DNA of 64,000 nucleotides from positions 62,001 to 126,000 of the forward strand of contig NZ_JABTTS010000008.1 in the NCBI RefSeq assembly GCF_018638295.1. Direction: 5' to 3'. A program made the position numbers and the translations under genes. The stretch comes from Streptomyces sp. CHD11 (GTDB lineage: Bacteria; Actinomycetota; Actinomycetes; Streptomycetales; Streptomycetaceae). Below, one piece after another: positions 43,592 to 51,748 of this stretch (the first letter of the stretch is position 1; each line of letters opens with the position of its first letter). A model generated the notes under the pieces. That model did no database searches and was not told the DNA's origin. It saw only the letters and a program-made list of their open reading frames with translations.

Positions 43592-44881
43592 TCATGACGT
43601 GCCCGCCGTCGTACCGGCCGTCGTGCCCGCCGTCGTGCCGGCCTTCGTACCGGCCGTCGTGCCCGCCGTCGTGCCCGCCGTCGTGCCCGCCGTCGTACCG
43701 GCCGTCGTGCCCGCCGTGGGGCCGCTGGGTGTGACGGGTGCCGCCGGGAGCGGGACGGTGCCGGCCAGCGCGTCGGCGATCCGGGCGAGCACGGCCGGAT
43801 CGGGCACGCCGCCGGGGAGCCGTCCGGCGCCGCCGGCGGGCGGGCCCGGCCGGGCCGGGTCGGCCTCCCGCCGGACCGCCGCCGTGATCACCGCGGCCCA
43901 CGCGGCGGCCTCCGCCCGCTCGGGATCCCCCGTCGCCGCCAGAGCGCCGGCGCGGGTCCGGCCGTACAGCTCCCGGTCGAAGTAGGCGTCCAGATGGCCG
44001 AGCGCGTTGTGGATGCTGGTCTGGCGCCACATCAGCCGGGTGGTGGGGGAGGCGAACCGGGGCCGGGGCAGCCGCAGGGTCCGACGGGTGAGGAGGTCCT
44101 CCAGCGCCCGCTCCAGCGGCTCGAGCCGGGCGTACGTCCGCCGGGCCCGCCACCCTTCGGCGACCCGCGGTGTCATCAGCGGCACCAGCACCCCGACCAC
44201 GGTCAGCAGGGCGCCGAGTCCGGCGGCGGCCGGCGAGACGGTGGTGCCGAGCGCCGACCAGTCCCGCCCGGACCAGCGGGCGCCCACCGCGATCAGCTTG
44301 GCCACGCTGTATCCGGCCCCGCACAGCGTTCCGGTGCCGAGCAGGACCAGCCCCGCCCGCAGTCCGCCCCGTACCCCGCGTGCCCAGCGCAGCGCGGACA
44401 CCGTGGTGACGGTCGTGGTGGTGAGGTGCGCCAGCAGGTACAGCACGATCATCTGGGCCATGAACGGCGTCGTCGCGTAGTAGGTGTCCAGGTCGGTACG
44501 GCGCTCCACCGGCGCGTCCCCGAGGGCGAAGGTCACCGCGATGCCGAGGACCACGAGGGTGTAGGCGACCATCCAGCGGCGGACGGTGCGGCGCACCCGG
44601 GGCCCTCCGCGCCAGTGCACGATCAGGACCTGGGAGGCGGCGCAGTACCCGGTGATCGCCGCGTAGGTGATGGGCGCCGCCAGGTTGGGCACGCCGCCGA
44701 TCCGGTTGACGGCGCCGACCGTCGGCGGCGCCCCGAGGAAGAAGCACAGCCCCGCCAGTCCCAGCACCGCGCAGAGCGCCCGCAGATACGGATCACGCCC
44801 GTGCCGCAGCAGATCGGGGGCCTTCACCAGCAGCCCGAGCCAGAGCACCCCGCAGCTGACGTAGTTGACGAGGCCGCTCAT
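43592..44881 (-). CDS. MAB_1171c-like membrane protein, second paralogue, with TAGT-repeat tail
   Basis: This 429-residue paralogue shares GAVNRIGGVPNLAAPITYAA and TDLDTYYATTPFMAQMIVLY with the others. After about 385 residues it ends in a low-complexity tail of ten TAGT units (one KAGT) encoded by a 12-bp tandem repeat. Membrane topology is seven or eight helices. The ATG overlaps the end of the peptidase gene by 4 nt (ATGA), so it is translationally coupled to it. The tail is unlikely to be folded, and its length may vary. Confidence 0.82.
   Translation of the reverse strand: MSGLVNYVSCGVLWLGLLVKAPDLLRHGRDPYLRALCAVLGLAGLCFFLGAPPTVGAVNRIGGVPNLAAPITYAAITGYCAASQVLIVHWRGGPRVRRTVRRWMVAYTLVVLGIAVTFALGDAPVERRTDLDTYYATTPFMAQMIVLYLLAHLTTTTVTTVSALRWARGVRGGLRAGLVLLGTGTLCGAGYSVAKLIAVGARWSGRDWSALGTTVSPAAAGLGALLTVVGVLVPLMTPRVAEGWRARRTYARLEPLERALEDLLTRRTLRLPRPRFASPTTRLMWRQTSIHNALGHLDAYFDRELYGRTRAGALAATGDPERAEAAAWAAVITAAVRREADPARPGPPAGGAGRLPGGVPDPAVLARIADALAGTVPLPAAPVTPSGPTAGTTAGTTAGTTAGTTAGTTAGTKAGTTAGTTAGTTAGTS
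43598..43717. repeat. 12-bp tandem repeat, 10 copies, encoding TAGT
   Basis: Ten units of the type GTCGTGCCCGCC (with C/G and A/G variants) encode the terminal (TAGT)n tail of the second MAB_1171c-like protein. The units are not identical, so expansion is older than at the 8-bp array near matB. Confidence 0.9.
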
Positions 44882-45402
44882 CTCTTCGTCCCGCGGTAGT
44901 TGAGCGCGGCCCCGATGCGTCCCGCGAGGTCCTGGGGATTCCCGGAGCCGGCCTCGCCCCCGACGGCGTACCCGGAGCCGGTGGAGGCCTCCAGCCAGGT
45001 GCGCAGCCGACGGCCCATCAGCATGCCGAAGCGGTCCGCCTCCTGCTCCTCCGCCAGGCTGAAGTCGGTGCGCGCGGCGACCGGCCCGGGGTGCGTGCCG
45101 GTGTCCGGGCCCGCCTCGCGGCGGCTCATGTGCCACACCTCGTGGCAGAAGATCACGATCTGGTGCCACATGGCGGCGCGTTCGTCCACGATCACGTCGT
45201 CGTGGCTCTCACGCTCCAGCCACAGTCCGCTCGCGGTGTGCGGGGGGAACGCCGCCCGGTGGACGAGTACGTCGCGTCCCCGCCAGGCGCTGACGGACGC
45301 GACGAGTGCCTCGAACAGCACCTCGGGATCGGCCGGTATCGCCACCTCGATGGGGTCGATGAGGGCGTCAGCGAGGCGACGCATCTCCTTCCCTGTCCGC
45401 AC
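44878..45402 (-). CDS. HExxH zinc-peptidase-like protein (ImmA/IrrE-like)
   Basis: This 174-residue cytoplasmic protein has zinc ligands HEVWH at residues 87-91 and EEQEADRF, with E119 as third ligand and D123. This is the pattern of ImmA/IrrE-type peptidases, often annotated as toxin components or as de-repressing proteases. It is coupled to the downstream membrane protein gene by ATGA. GTG at 45402 has GGGAG upstream; an internal ATG abuts a ribosome site too closely. Such peptidases usually pair with an HTH repressor, but none is in this operon. The partner may be elsewhere. Confidence 0.82.
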   Translation of the reverse strand: MRTGKEMRRLADALIDPIEVAIPADPEVLFEALVASVSAWRGRDVLVHRAAFPPHTASGLWLERESHDDVIVDERAAMWHQIVIFCHEVWHMSRREAGPDTGTHPGPVAARTDFSLAEEQEADRFGMLMGRRLRTWLEASTGSGYAVGGEAGSGNPQDLAGRIGAALNYRGTKR

Positions 45403-45493
45403 CGCTGTCTCCCTGCTCCCCTGGGTGTCGCTCGGTCACCAGTGCAATATGCCAAGACGGGTGCCGTCCCGGCCAGTTCCACGTGTGGCACGG

Positions 45494-46726
45494 TCACTCG
45501 GTGACCGCCACGGTGTCGCCGGGTGCCACCGCGCGGGCGCGGATCTCCCGGATCAGGTCGGGGTGGCGCAGGGCCCGCGAGACGGCGCCGATCTCGTGGA
45601 GCAGTTCCGTCGTCCCGGGGCCGCCGGCGTCGCCGCCGTCCGCTCCGGGACCGGCCCCGACCGCGTCGAGGACCACCACGGCCGCGGCGCACGCCTTCGC
45701 CCGCTCGGGCGGCAGACCCAGGGACAGGGCGGCGGCATACGACCGTGCGCGCAGCCGCTCGTCGGTGCGGCGGGCGAGCGGCAGCAGTACATCGCGGATG
45801 AACGTCTCGCGCCGGGTCAGCCGCAGTTCGGGGCTGGCACGCAGGACGAACGGCAGGCCGGAGCCGTGCACATCCCGCATCAGCAGGTACAGCGGCCGCA
45901 GCCGGCGGTGGGCCAGCCGGATCCGCCAGCGCTCGTGCAGGTACTGGCCGGCGTGCGGCAGGATGAAGCCGACCGCGATCGACACGGCCGACAGACAGGC
46001 CAGCGCGGGGGCCACGTGCAGGCTGAGCCAGTCCAGGTCGTTCCCGGTCCAGCGGGCCCCCACGGCGGTCAGTTTGGCGGCGTCGAAGCCGAGGTTCAGC
46101 GCGTAGCCGATGCCCAGGAACTTCAGTCCCCAGCGCAGCCAGGCATCGAGTCCGTCGGTGCGGATCCAGTTCCAGATCAGCTTCGAGGTGATGAGGACGG
46201 CGGTGGTGTGCGCGAGGAGGTAGAGCAGGATCTCCTCGCGCATGAAGGGCGTGGTGGCGTAGTAGGTGTCCAGGTCCCGGGTCCGCTCGACCGGTACGTC
46301 GGCGAGGGCGAACAGCACCCACAGCGCGGCGATGACGCCCCCGTAGACGGAGACGACCCAGCGGGTGGCGCGGCGGGTGGAGGCGGAGTGCTCGGGCAGC
46401 CCGTCGCGCCAGGCGATGATCAGCAGCAGGCAGGACGCGCAGAAGGCGGTCAGCAGGGAGTACACCCAGGGCGCCGAGATGTTGGGCACGCCGGTCACCC
46501 GGTTGACCCAGGCGATGGTCGACGGCGCGACGAACACGAACACCGCGCAGGCGAGCAGCAGCAGTCCGCCGACCGCGCGCAGCAGCGGGTCCTTCCACAG
46601 CCTGATGATCGTGGGGAGTTTGATCGCCAGGGCGGCGGCCAGCACGCCGGCCGGGATCCACCAGAAGGACGTGTAGAACGTGCCGAGGGACGAGGCGGGC
46701 CCCATGGCCGCGTCCACGCGCCCCAT
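45494..46726 (-). CDS. MAB_1171c-like membrane protein, first paralogue
   Basis: This 410-residue paralogue has seven or eight membrane helices: FVAPSTIAWVNRVTGVPNIS in the first third, RTRDLDTYYATTPFMREEIL in the middle, and LTRRETFIRDVLLPLARRTD in the cytoplasmic tail. The ATG at 46726 has GGAGGT 7 nt upstream. It is first in the operon. The divergent 46727-46993 region, shared with the sugar-importer operon, probably holds the promoter. Function is unknown for the family; I would not assign transport activity from sequence. Confidence 0.83.
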   Translation of the reverse strand: MGRVDAAMGPASSLGTFYTSFWWIPAGVLAAALAIKLPTIIRLWKDPLLRAVGGLLLLACAVFVFVAPSTIAWVNRVTGVPNISAPWVYSLLTAFCASCLLLIIAWRDGLPEHSASTRRATRWVVSVYGGVIAALWVLFALADVPVERTRDLDTYYATTPFMREEILLYLLAHTTAVLITSKLIWNWIRTDGLDAWLRWGLKFLGIGYALNLGFDAAKLTAVGARWTGNDLDWLSLHVAPALACLSAVSIAVGFILPHAGQYLHERWRIRLAHRRLRPLYLLMRDVHGSGLPFVLRASPELRLTRRETFIRDVLLPLARRTDERLRARSYAAALSLGLPPERAKACAAAVVVLDAVGAGPGADGGDAGGPGTTELLHEIGAVSRALRHPDLIREIRARAVAPGDTVAVTE

Positions 46727-46993
46727 CGCGTTACCTCCCTCTCATCACCCGCCGTAGCGAACGCCGTTCACGCCCGCGGACCGTGCCGAAGGCCGTTCGA
46801 GCCTACGCGGCGGGACGTGTCCGCGTCATGCGATGACGGGCGCGGAAGGTCCCGCCCCGAGTTCTTGCCCGAACCATTGACGCGCCATGAGCATCACACC
46901 TACGGTCCGGTTCGAAGTTACGAGCGGCATTCGAGATACCGAACAGAGTCTCGGGCAGTGGCTTGGGGTAATCATGAGCAGAGGGGGCAGGGT

Positions 46994-48352
46994 ATGGGAC
47001 GACCTGGCCTGAATCGCAGGCAACTCCTCGCCGGAGTAGGCGGGTTGACGGTCGCCGGAAGCTTCGGCTTTGCGGCGCTCGGGACGGGAGCCGACGCGCT
47101 CGCCTCCGGGGCGGACACCCGCGTGCGCTACTGGAACCTCTTCAGCGGCGGCGACGGATACAACATGATCGCGATGCTGGACTCCTTCCGCGCGGAGCAT
47201 CCGGACACCGAGGTGAAGGACTCCACCCTCCAGTGGGGCAGCCCCTTCTACACCAAACTCGCCATGGCCGCCGCGGGCAACCGCGCCCCCGACCTCGGCG
47301 TCATGCACCTGGGCCGGGTCACCGGATTCTCACCCGGCCGTCTCCTCGACCCCTGGGACACCGACCTGCTCGCCAAGTACGGCGTGCGAGAAGCGGACTT
47401 CAACCCGGAACTGTGGAAACGCGGCGTGATCGACGGCAAGCTCTACGCGCTCCCGCTGGACATCCACGTCCAGCTCTGCTTCTACCGCAAGGACGTACTC
47501 GAGCGGGCCGGCCTGCTGGACCCCGACGGCCGCATGGTGCGAGTCACCTCCACCGACGAGTGGTTCGACGTGCTGAAGGAAGCCCGGAAGGCCACTGCGA
47601 AGGGTCTGCAGACGATCGGCCTGTGGCACAACGACCAGAACTTCCAGTGGTGGTTCTTCGTCGCCTTCTACACCCAGCTCGGCGGCACCTGGTTCAACGA
47701 CGCCCAGACCGAGGTCACCTTCGACACCGGCAAGGCCACCCAGGTCCTCGAGTTCCTGCGCCGCCACATCACCGACGGACACGCCGACCCCGGCTTCGGC
47801 GGCGGCGCGGGTGCCGAACAGTTCGTCAACGGCGCCCCGTTCGCCTGGGAGGGCAACTGGTCGGTGCCCGTCTTCGACGGCGCGAAGCTCGACTACGGAG
47901 CCACCCCGCTGCCACCCGTCTTCGGCAGGCAGGCCACCCACGCCGAGTCCCACGCCTTCGTCCTCCCGCACCAGGCGGACCGGGGCGGTGCGGCCGACGA
48001 GGGCGCTCACCGGCTCGCCGCCCACGTCGTCCGGAACGCGCTCGCCTGGGCCGGCGGCGGCCACATTCCCGCCCACACGCCCACCCTGACCACGGACGCG
48101 TACCGCAAGCTCACCCCGCAGAGCGAGTACGTCTCGGCCATGGACCACCAGGCCACCGAACCCAAGGTGTGGTTCGCCGGCTCCACCGGCATCCTCGCCC
48201 AGCGCGTCGGCCCGCTCGTCGTCTCCTCCACGGTGGGCTCCGCCGCGCCGGACGCCGTCGCCCGCCGGATGGAGAGCACCCTCACCCGGCTCCTCGCCAC
48301 CAAGAACCCCATGGACGGCCGCACGGCCGCGCAGGGAGGTGCGCTCGCATGA
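46994..48352 (+). CDS. Sugar ABC transporter solute-binding protein
   Basis: This 452-residue secreted protein has a twin-arginine-type signal (LNRRQLLAGVGGLTVAGS) and no lipobox Cys. Family 1 binding-protein features follow: VRYWNLFSGGDGYNMIAML, WKRGVIDGKLYALPLDIHVQ and QFVNGAPFAWEGNWSVPVF. It delivers a carbohydrate to the two permeases that follow. The adjacent GH51 arabinofuranosidase points to arabino-oligosaccharides. The ATG at 46994 follows GGGGGCAGGG. The stop overlaps the next gene as ATGA. No ATPase gene is present, as is common for Streptomyces sugar importers that share MsiK. Confidence 0.9.
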   Translation: MGRPGLNRRQLLAGVGGLTVAGSFGFAALGTGADALASGADTRVRYWNLFSGGDGYNMIAMLDSFRAEHPDTEVKDSTLQWGSPFYTKLAMAAAGNRAPDLGVMHLGRVTGFSPGRLLDPWDTDLLAKYGVREADFNPELWKRGVIDGKLYALPLDIHVQLCFYRKDVLERAGLLDPDGRMVRVTSTDEWFDVLKEARKATAKGLQTIGLWHNDQNFQWWFFVAFYTQLGGTWFNDAQTEVTFDTGKATQVLEFLRRHITDGHADPGFGGGAGAEQFVNGAPFAWEGNWSVPVFDGAKLDYGATPLPPVFGRQATHAESHAFVLPHQADRGGAADEGAHRLAAHVVRNALAWAGGGHIPAHTPTLTTDAYRKLTPQSEYVSAMDHQATEPKVWFAGSTGILAQRVGPLVVSSTVGSAAPDAVARRMESTLTRLLATKNPMDGRTAAQGGALA

Positions 48353-49290
48353 CGACGACCAGCGCCGGGACCGCCATCCGCCCCGCCCGTGTGAAGACCG
48401 CCGCCGCCGGTGTCACCGTCCGCCGGGGGCAGGGCTTCCAGCACGGCGGGTGGTTCGTCGCCCCCTTCCTCGCCGTGTTCGCGCTCTTCGTGATCTGGCC
48501 CCTGCTCCGCGGCCTCTACCTCAGCTTCACCGACGCCAACATCTCCGGCGACGGCGCGAGCTTCGTCGGCCTCGACAACTACCGCGAGGCCCTCGACGAC
48601 CCCCTCGTGTGGGACTCCTTCGGCCACAGCGCCTACTTCACACTGCTCGTCGTCCCCTGCATCACGGTCCTCGCCTTCCTCCTCGCCATGCTCGCCCACC
48701 ACATCGAACGCGGGAAGTGGCTGTGGCGGTTGTGCTTCTTCATGCCGTTCCTGCTGCCGTCCACCGTCGCCGCCAACCTGTGGCAGTGGCTGTTCAACCC
48801 CGGCACCGGCATGATCAACCATGTCTTCGGCATCGGGACACCCTGGCTCACCGACAAGTCGTACGCCATGCTCGCCGTCGTCATCACCACCCTGTGGTGG
48901 ACCGTCGGCTTCAGTTTCCTGCTGTACCTCGCTGCCCTGCAGGGCGTCCCCGCCCACCTCTACGAGGCCGCCAGGCTCGACGGCGCGAATGCCTGGCACC
49001 GCATGGTCCACATCACCCTGCCGATGCTGCGCAACATCACCGGCCTCGTCGTCGCCCTGCAGATCCTCGCCTCGCTCCAGGTCTTCGACCAGGCCGTCGT
49101 CATCCAGGACTTCGGCCCGGGACCCGAGGAATCGACCCGCACCTTCGTGCAGTACACCCTCGAACAGGGCTTCACCAGCTACCGCGTGGGCTACGCCTCC
49201 GCCATCTCCATCATCTTCTTCGTGATCATCGCGGCCGTCGCCCTCGCCCGGATGTGGCTGCTGCGCAACCGTGAGGAGGGCGGCCGATGA
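48349..49290 (+). CDS. Sugar ABC transporter permease (MalF-like)
   Basis: This 313-residue inner-membrane permease has six TM helices and the cytoplasmic EAA loop EAARLDGANAWHRMVHITLP that docks with the ATPase. A cytoplasmic N-terminal tail precedes helix 1 (FVAPFLAVFALFVIWPLL). It is coupled to genes on both sides by ATGA-type 4-nt overlaps. Confidence 0.92.
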   Translation: MTTTSAGTAIRPARVKTAAAGVTVRRGQGFQHGGWFVAPFLAVFALFVIWPLLRGLYLSFTDANISGDGASFVGLDNYREALDDPLVWDSFGHSAYFTLLVVPCITVLAFLLAMLAHHIERGKWLWRLCFFMPFLLPSTVAANLWQWLFNPGTGMINHVFGIGTPWLTDKSYAMLAVVITTLWWTVGFSFLLYLAALQGVPAHLYEAARLDGANAWHRMVHITLPMLRNITGLVVALQILASLQVFDQAVVIQDFGPGPEESTRTFVQYTLEQGFTSYRVGYASAISIIFFVIIAAVALARMWLLRNREEGGR

Positions 49291-50153
49291 CCACCGCCGC
49301 ACAGCGGGTACCGGCGGCTACGCCCCGCCGGTCCTGGACCCCGAGCCAGATCGTGCTCACCCTCCTCGGCACCGCCGTCTCCGTGGTGTTCCTCGCGCCG
49401 TTCGCCTGGGCGCTGTTCACCTCGCTGAAGTCGGAGACCGAGGCCGTCGAGGTACCGCCGCACTGGCTCCCCCGGAACTGGACCGGCCAGGCGTGGACGG
49501 CCGTGCTCGAGAACGGCAACATCACCAACTGGTTCGTGAACTCACTGGTCGTCTCCGTATGCGTGACCGCCGTGGTGCTGGTCGTGGCCGCACTCGCCGG
49601 ATACGGCTTCGCCCGCACCGAGTTCCGCGGCAAGAGCGTCCTGCTGGGCGTGGTCATGACCGGGCTGATGGTCTCGCCCGCCGTCCTCGGTGTCCCCCTG
49701 TTCACCACCGTCCAGCAGATGGGCATGGTCGACACCTACTGGGGCATGATCCTGCCCCAGTGCGCGCCCGCCGCGATGGTCTACATCCTCTACAAGTTCT
49801 TCCAGGGCATCCCGCGCGAACTGGAGGAGGCCGCCTTCATCGACGGCGCCGGCCGCTGGCGGGTCTTCCTCACGATCATCGTGCCGCTCTCCCGCCCCTC
49901 TCTCGCAGCCGTCGGCATCTTCACCTTCATCAGCTCGTGGAACAACTTCCTGTGGCCCTACATGGTCACCAACAACCCCGACCTGATGACCATGCCGAAC
50001 GGCATCGCGACCGTCATGAACTCCTACGGCATCCAGTGGGCCCAGCTCATGGCCGGCGGCCTCATGGCGGGCCTGCCGCTGATCATCGTCTTCGTCTTCT
50101 TCCAGCGCCAGATCGTGGCGGGCGTCGCCCACACCGGCCTGGCAGGTCAGTGA
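49287..50153 (+). CDS. Sugar ABC transporter permease (MalG-like)
   Basis: This 288-residue permease has six TM helices and an EAA loop EEAAFIDGAGRWRVFLTIIV. It pairs with the MalF-like protein to form the membrane pore. The start overlaps the previous gene by 4 nt, and the GH51 gene follows after 28 nt, so import and intracellular hydrolysis are co-expressed. Confidence 0.92.
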   Translation: MTTAAQRVPAATPRRSWTPSQIVLTLLGTAVSVVFLAPFAWALFTSLKSETEAVEVPPHWLPRNWTGQAWTAVLENGNITNWFVNSLVVSVCVTAVVLVVAALAGYGFARTEFRGKSVLLGVVMTGLMVSPAVLGVPLFTTVQQMGMVDTYWGMILPQCAPAAMVYILYKFFQGIPRELEEAAFIDGAGRWRVFLTIIVPLSRPSLAAVGIFTFISSWNNFLWPYMVTNNPDLMTMPNGIATVMNSYGIQWAQLMAGGLMAGLPLIIVFVFFQRQIVAGVAHTGLAGQ

Positions 50154-50181
50154 TTTCCGCCGAGCCCCCGAAAGGACCACA

Positions 50182-51687
50182 TTGCGCACCGCCCGCTTCA
50201 CCCTCGACCCCGCCTTCACCGTCGGCGAAGTCAACCCCCGGCTCTTCGGCTCGTTCGTGGAACACCTCGGCCGCTGCGTCTACACCGGCGTCTTCGAACC
50301 GGGCCACCCCACCGCGGACCCGGAGGGAATCCGCGGGGACGTCCTCGACCTCGTCAGGGAGCTCGGAGTCACCACCATCCGCTACCCCGGTGGCAACTTC
50401 GTCTCCGGTTACCGGTGGGAGGACTCGGTCGGCCCCGCCGAGAACCGTCCCCGCCGGCTCGACCTCGCCTGGCGCACCACGGAGTCCAACCGCTTCGGCC
50501 TCTCCGAGTACATCGCGTTCCTCAGGAAGATCGGTCCCCAGGCCGAACCCATGATGGCCGTCAACCTCGGCACCCGGGGAGTCGCCGAGGCCATTCAGCT
50601 CCAGGAGTACGCCAACCACCCCTCCGGCACCGCCCTGTCGGACCTGCGCGCCGAGCACGGCGACAAGGACCCCTTCGGGATCCGGCTCTGGTGCCTGGGC
50701 AACGAGCTGGACGGCCCCTGGCAGACCGGCCACAAGACCGCCGAGGAGTACGGCCGCGTCGCGGCCGAGACCGCGCGCGCCATGCGCCAGATCGACCCGG
50801 GCGTCGAACTCGTCGCCTGCGGCTCCTCCGGGCAGTCGATGGAGACCTTCGCCGCATGGGAGGCGACGGTCCTGAAGGAGACGTACGACTTCGTCGACCA
50901 CATCTCCCTGCACGCCTACTACGAGCCGCACGACGGCGACGTCGACTCCTTCCTCGCCTCCGCCGTCGACATGGAGTCCTTCATCGAGAACGTGGTCGCC
51001 ACGTGCGACCACGTCGGCGCCCTCCTCAAGTCCAAGAAGAAGATCAACCTCTCCTTCGACGAGTGGAACGTCTGGTACATGTCCCGTGCCGACGCCCAGG
51101 TCAGCGCCCTGGACTGGCCCGAGGCGCCACGCCTGCTCGAGGACAGCTACAGCGTCACCGACGCGGTCGTCCTCGGCTCGCTGCTCATCGCGCTGCTCCG
51201 GCACGCCGACCGCGTGACCGTCGCCTGTCTCGCCCAGCTGGTCAACGTGATCGCCCCGATCATGACCGAGCCGGGCGGCCCGGCCTGGCGGCAGACGACC
51301 TTCTTCCCGTTCGCCCAGGCGTCGAGGTACGGCCGCGGCGAGGTCCTCGACGTGCGGGTGGACTCGCCCACCTACCGGACGGAGAAGTACGGCGAGACCG
51401 ATCTGCTGCACGCCACCGCCGTACGGGGGCAGGACGGCACGGTCACCGTCTTCGCGGTCAACCGCTGCCGCACCGGGGCGCTGCCCCTGGAGGTGGCGCT
51501 GGGCGGCCTCGGCCTCACCTCGGTCGTCGAGCACAGCGTCCTGGCCGACGCCGACCCCGGCGCCCGCAACACCCTCGCCGAGCCCGGGCGGGTCGTCCCG
51601 CACCCGGCCGAGGGCACGGTCCTGGAGGACGGGCGGCTCTCCGCCGTACTGGAGCCGCTGTCCTGGAACGTGATCCGGCTGGCGTGA
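50182..51687 (+). CDS. abfA: Intracellular alpha-L-arabinofuranosidase (GH51)
   Basis: This 501-residue GH51 enzyme releases L-arabinofuranosyl residues from imported arabino-oligosaccharides. The acid/base Glu is E175 in CLGNELDG and the nucleophile is E294 in FDEWNVWY; these are the same positions I recall for the well-studied Geobacillus GH51 enzyme, so length and fold appear standard. Other landmarks are VEHLGRCVYTGVFEPGHP and TTIRYPGGNFVSGYRWEDS. The start is TTG at 50182 with AAAGGA upstream. No signal peptide is present, consistent with cytoplasmic action after transport. Confidence 0.95.
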   Translation: MRTARFTLDPAFTVGEVNPRLFGSFVEHLGRCVYTGVFEPGHPTADPEGIRGDVLDLVRELGVTTIRYPGGNFVSGYRWEDSVGPAENRPRRLDLAWRTTESNRFGLSEYIAFLRKIGPQAEPMMAVNLGTRGVAEAIQLQEYANHPSGTALSDLRAEHGDKDPFGIRLWCLGNELDGPWQTGHKTAEEYGRVAAETARAMRQIDPGVELVACGSSGQSMETFAAWEATVLKETYDFVDHISLHAYYEPHDGDVDSFLASAVDMESFIENVVATCDHVGALLKSKKKINLSFDEWNVWYMSRADAQVSALDWPEAPRLLEDSYSVTDAVVLGSLLIALLRHADRVTVACLAQLVNVIAPIMTEPGGPAWRQTTFFPFAQASRYGRGEVLDVRVDSPTYRTEKYGETDLLHATAVRGQDGTVTVFAVNRCRTGALPLEVALGGLGLTSVVEHSVLADADPGARNTLAEPGRVVPHPAEGTVLEDGRLSAVLEPLSWNVIRLA

Positions 51688-51703
51688 ACCGGGACGCCCC
51701 GCC

Positions 51704-51748
51704 GTGGAGGCGGCGGGCTCACCCTCCCGGTGAGTCCGCCGCCTCCAC
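51704..51748. terminator. Long hairpin between convergent GH51 and GH35-like genes
   Basis: Arms GTGGAGGCGGCGG (51704-51716) and CCGCCGCCTCCAC (51736-51748) enclose an inner stem CTCACC/GGTGAG with a 5-nt loop. It lies 16 nt past the GH51 stop and includes the last codons and stop of the opposing GH35-like gene, so it likely ends transcription from both sides. Confidence 0.85.

Noticed and set aside
46894..46980. Possible LacI-type operator before the arabinosaccharide importer
   Set aside because: GTTCG and CGAAC arms exist (46910-46944) but are 25 bp apart and imperfect; not convincing, and no regulator gene adjoins.
44900..46993. Extended frame upstream of the solute-binding protein gene
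   Set aside because: It runs antisense through the peptidase and membrane-protein genes; the Tat signal and the ribosome site fix the true start at 46994.
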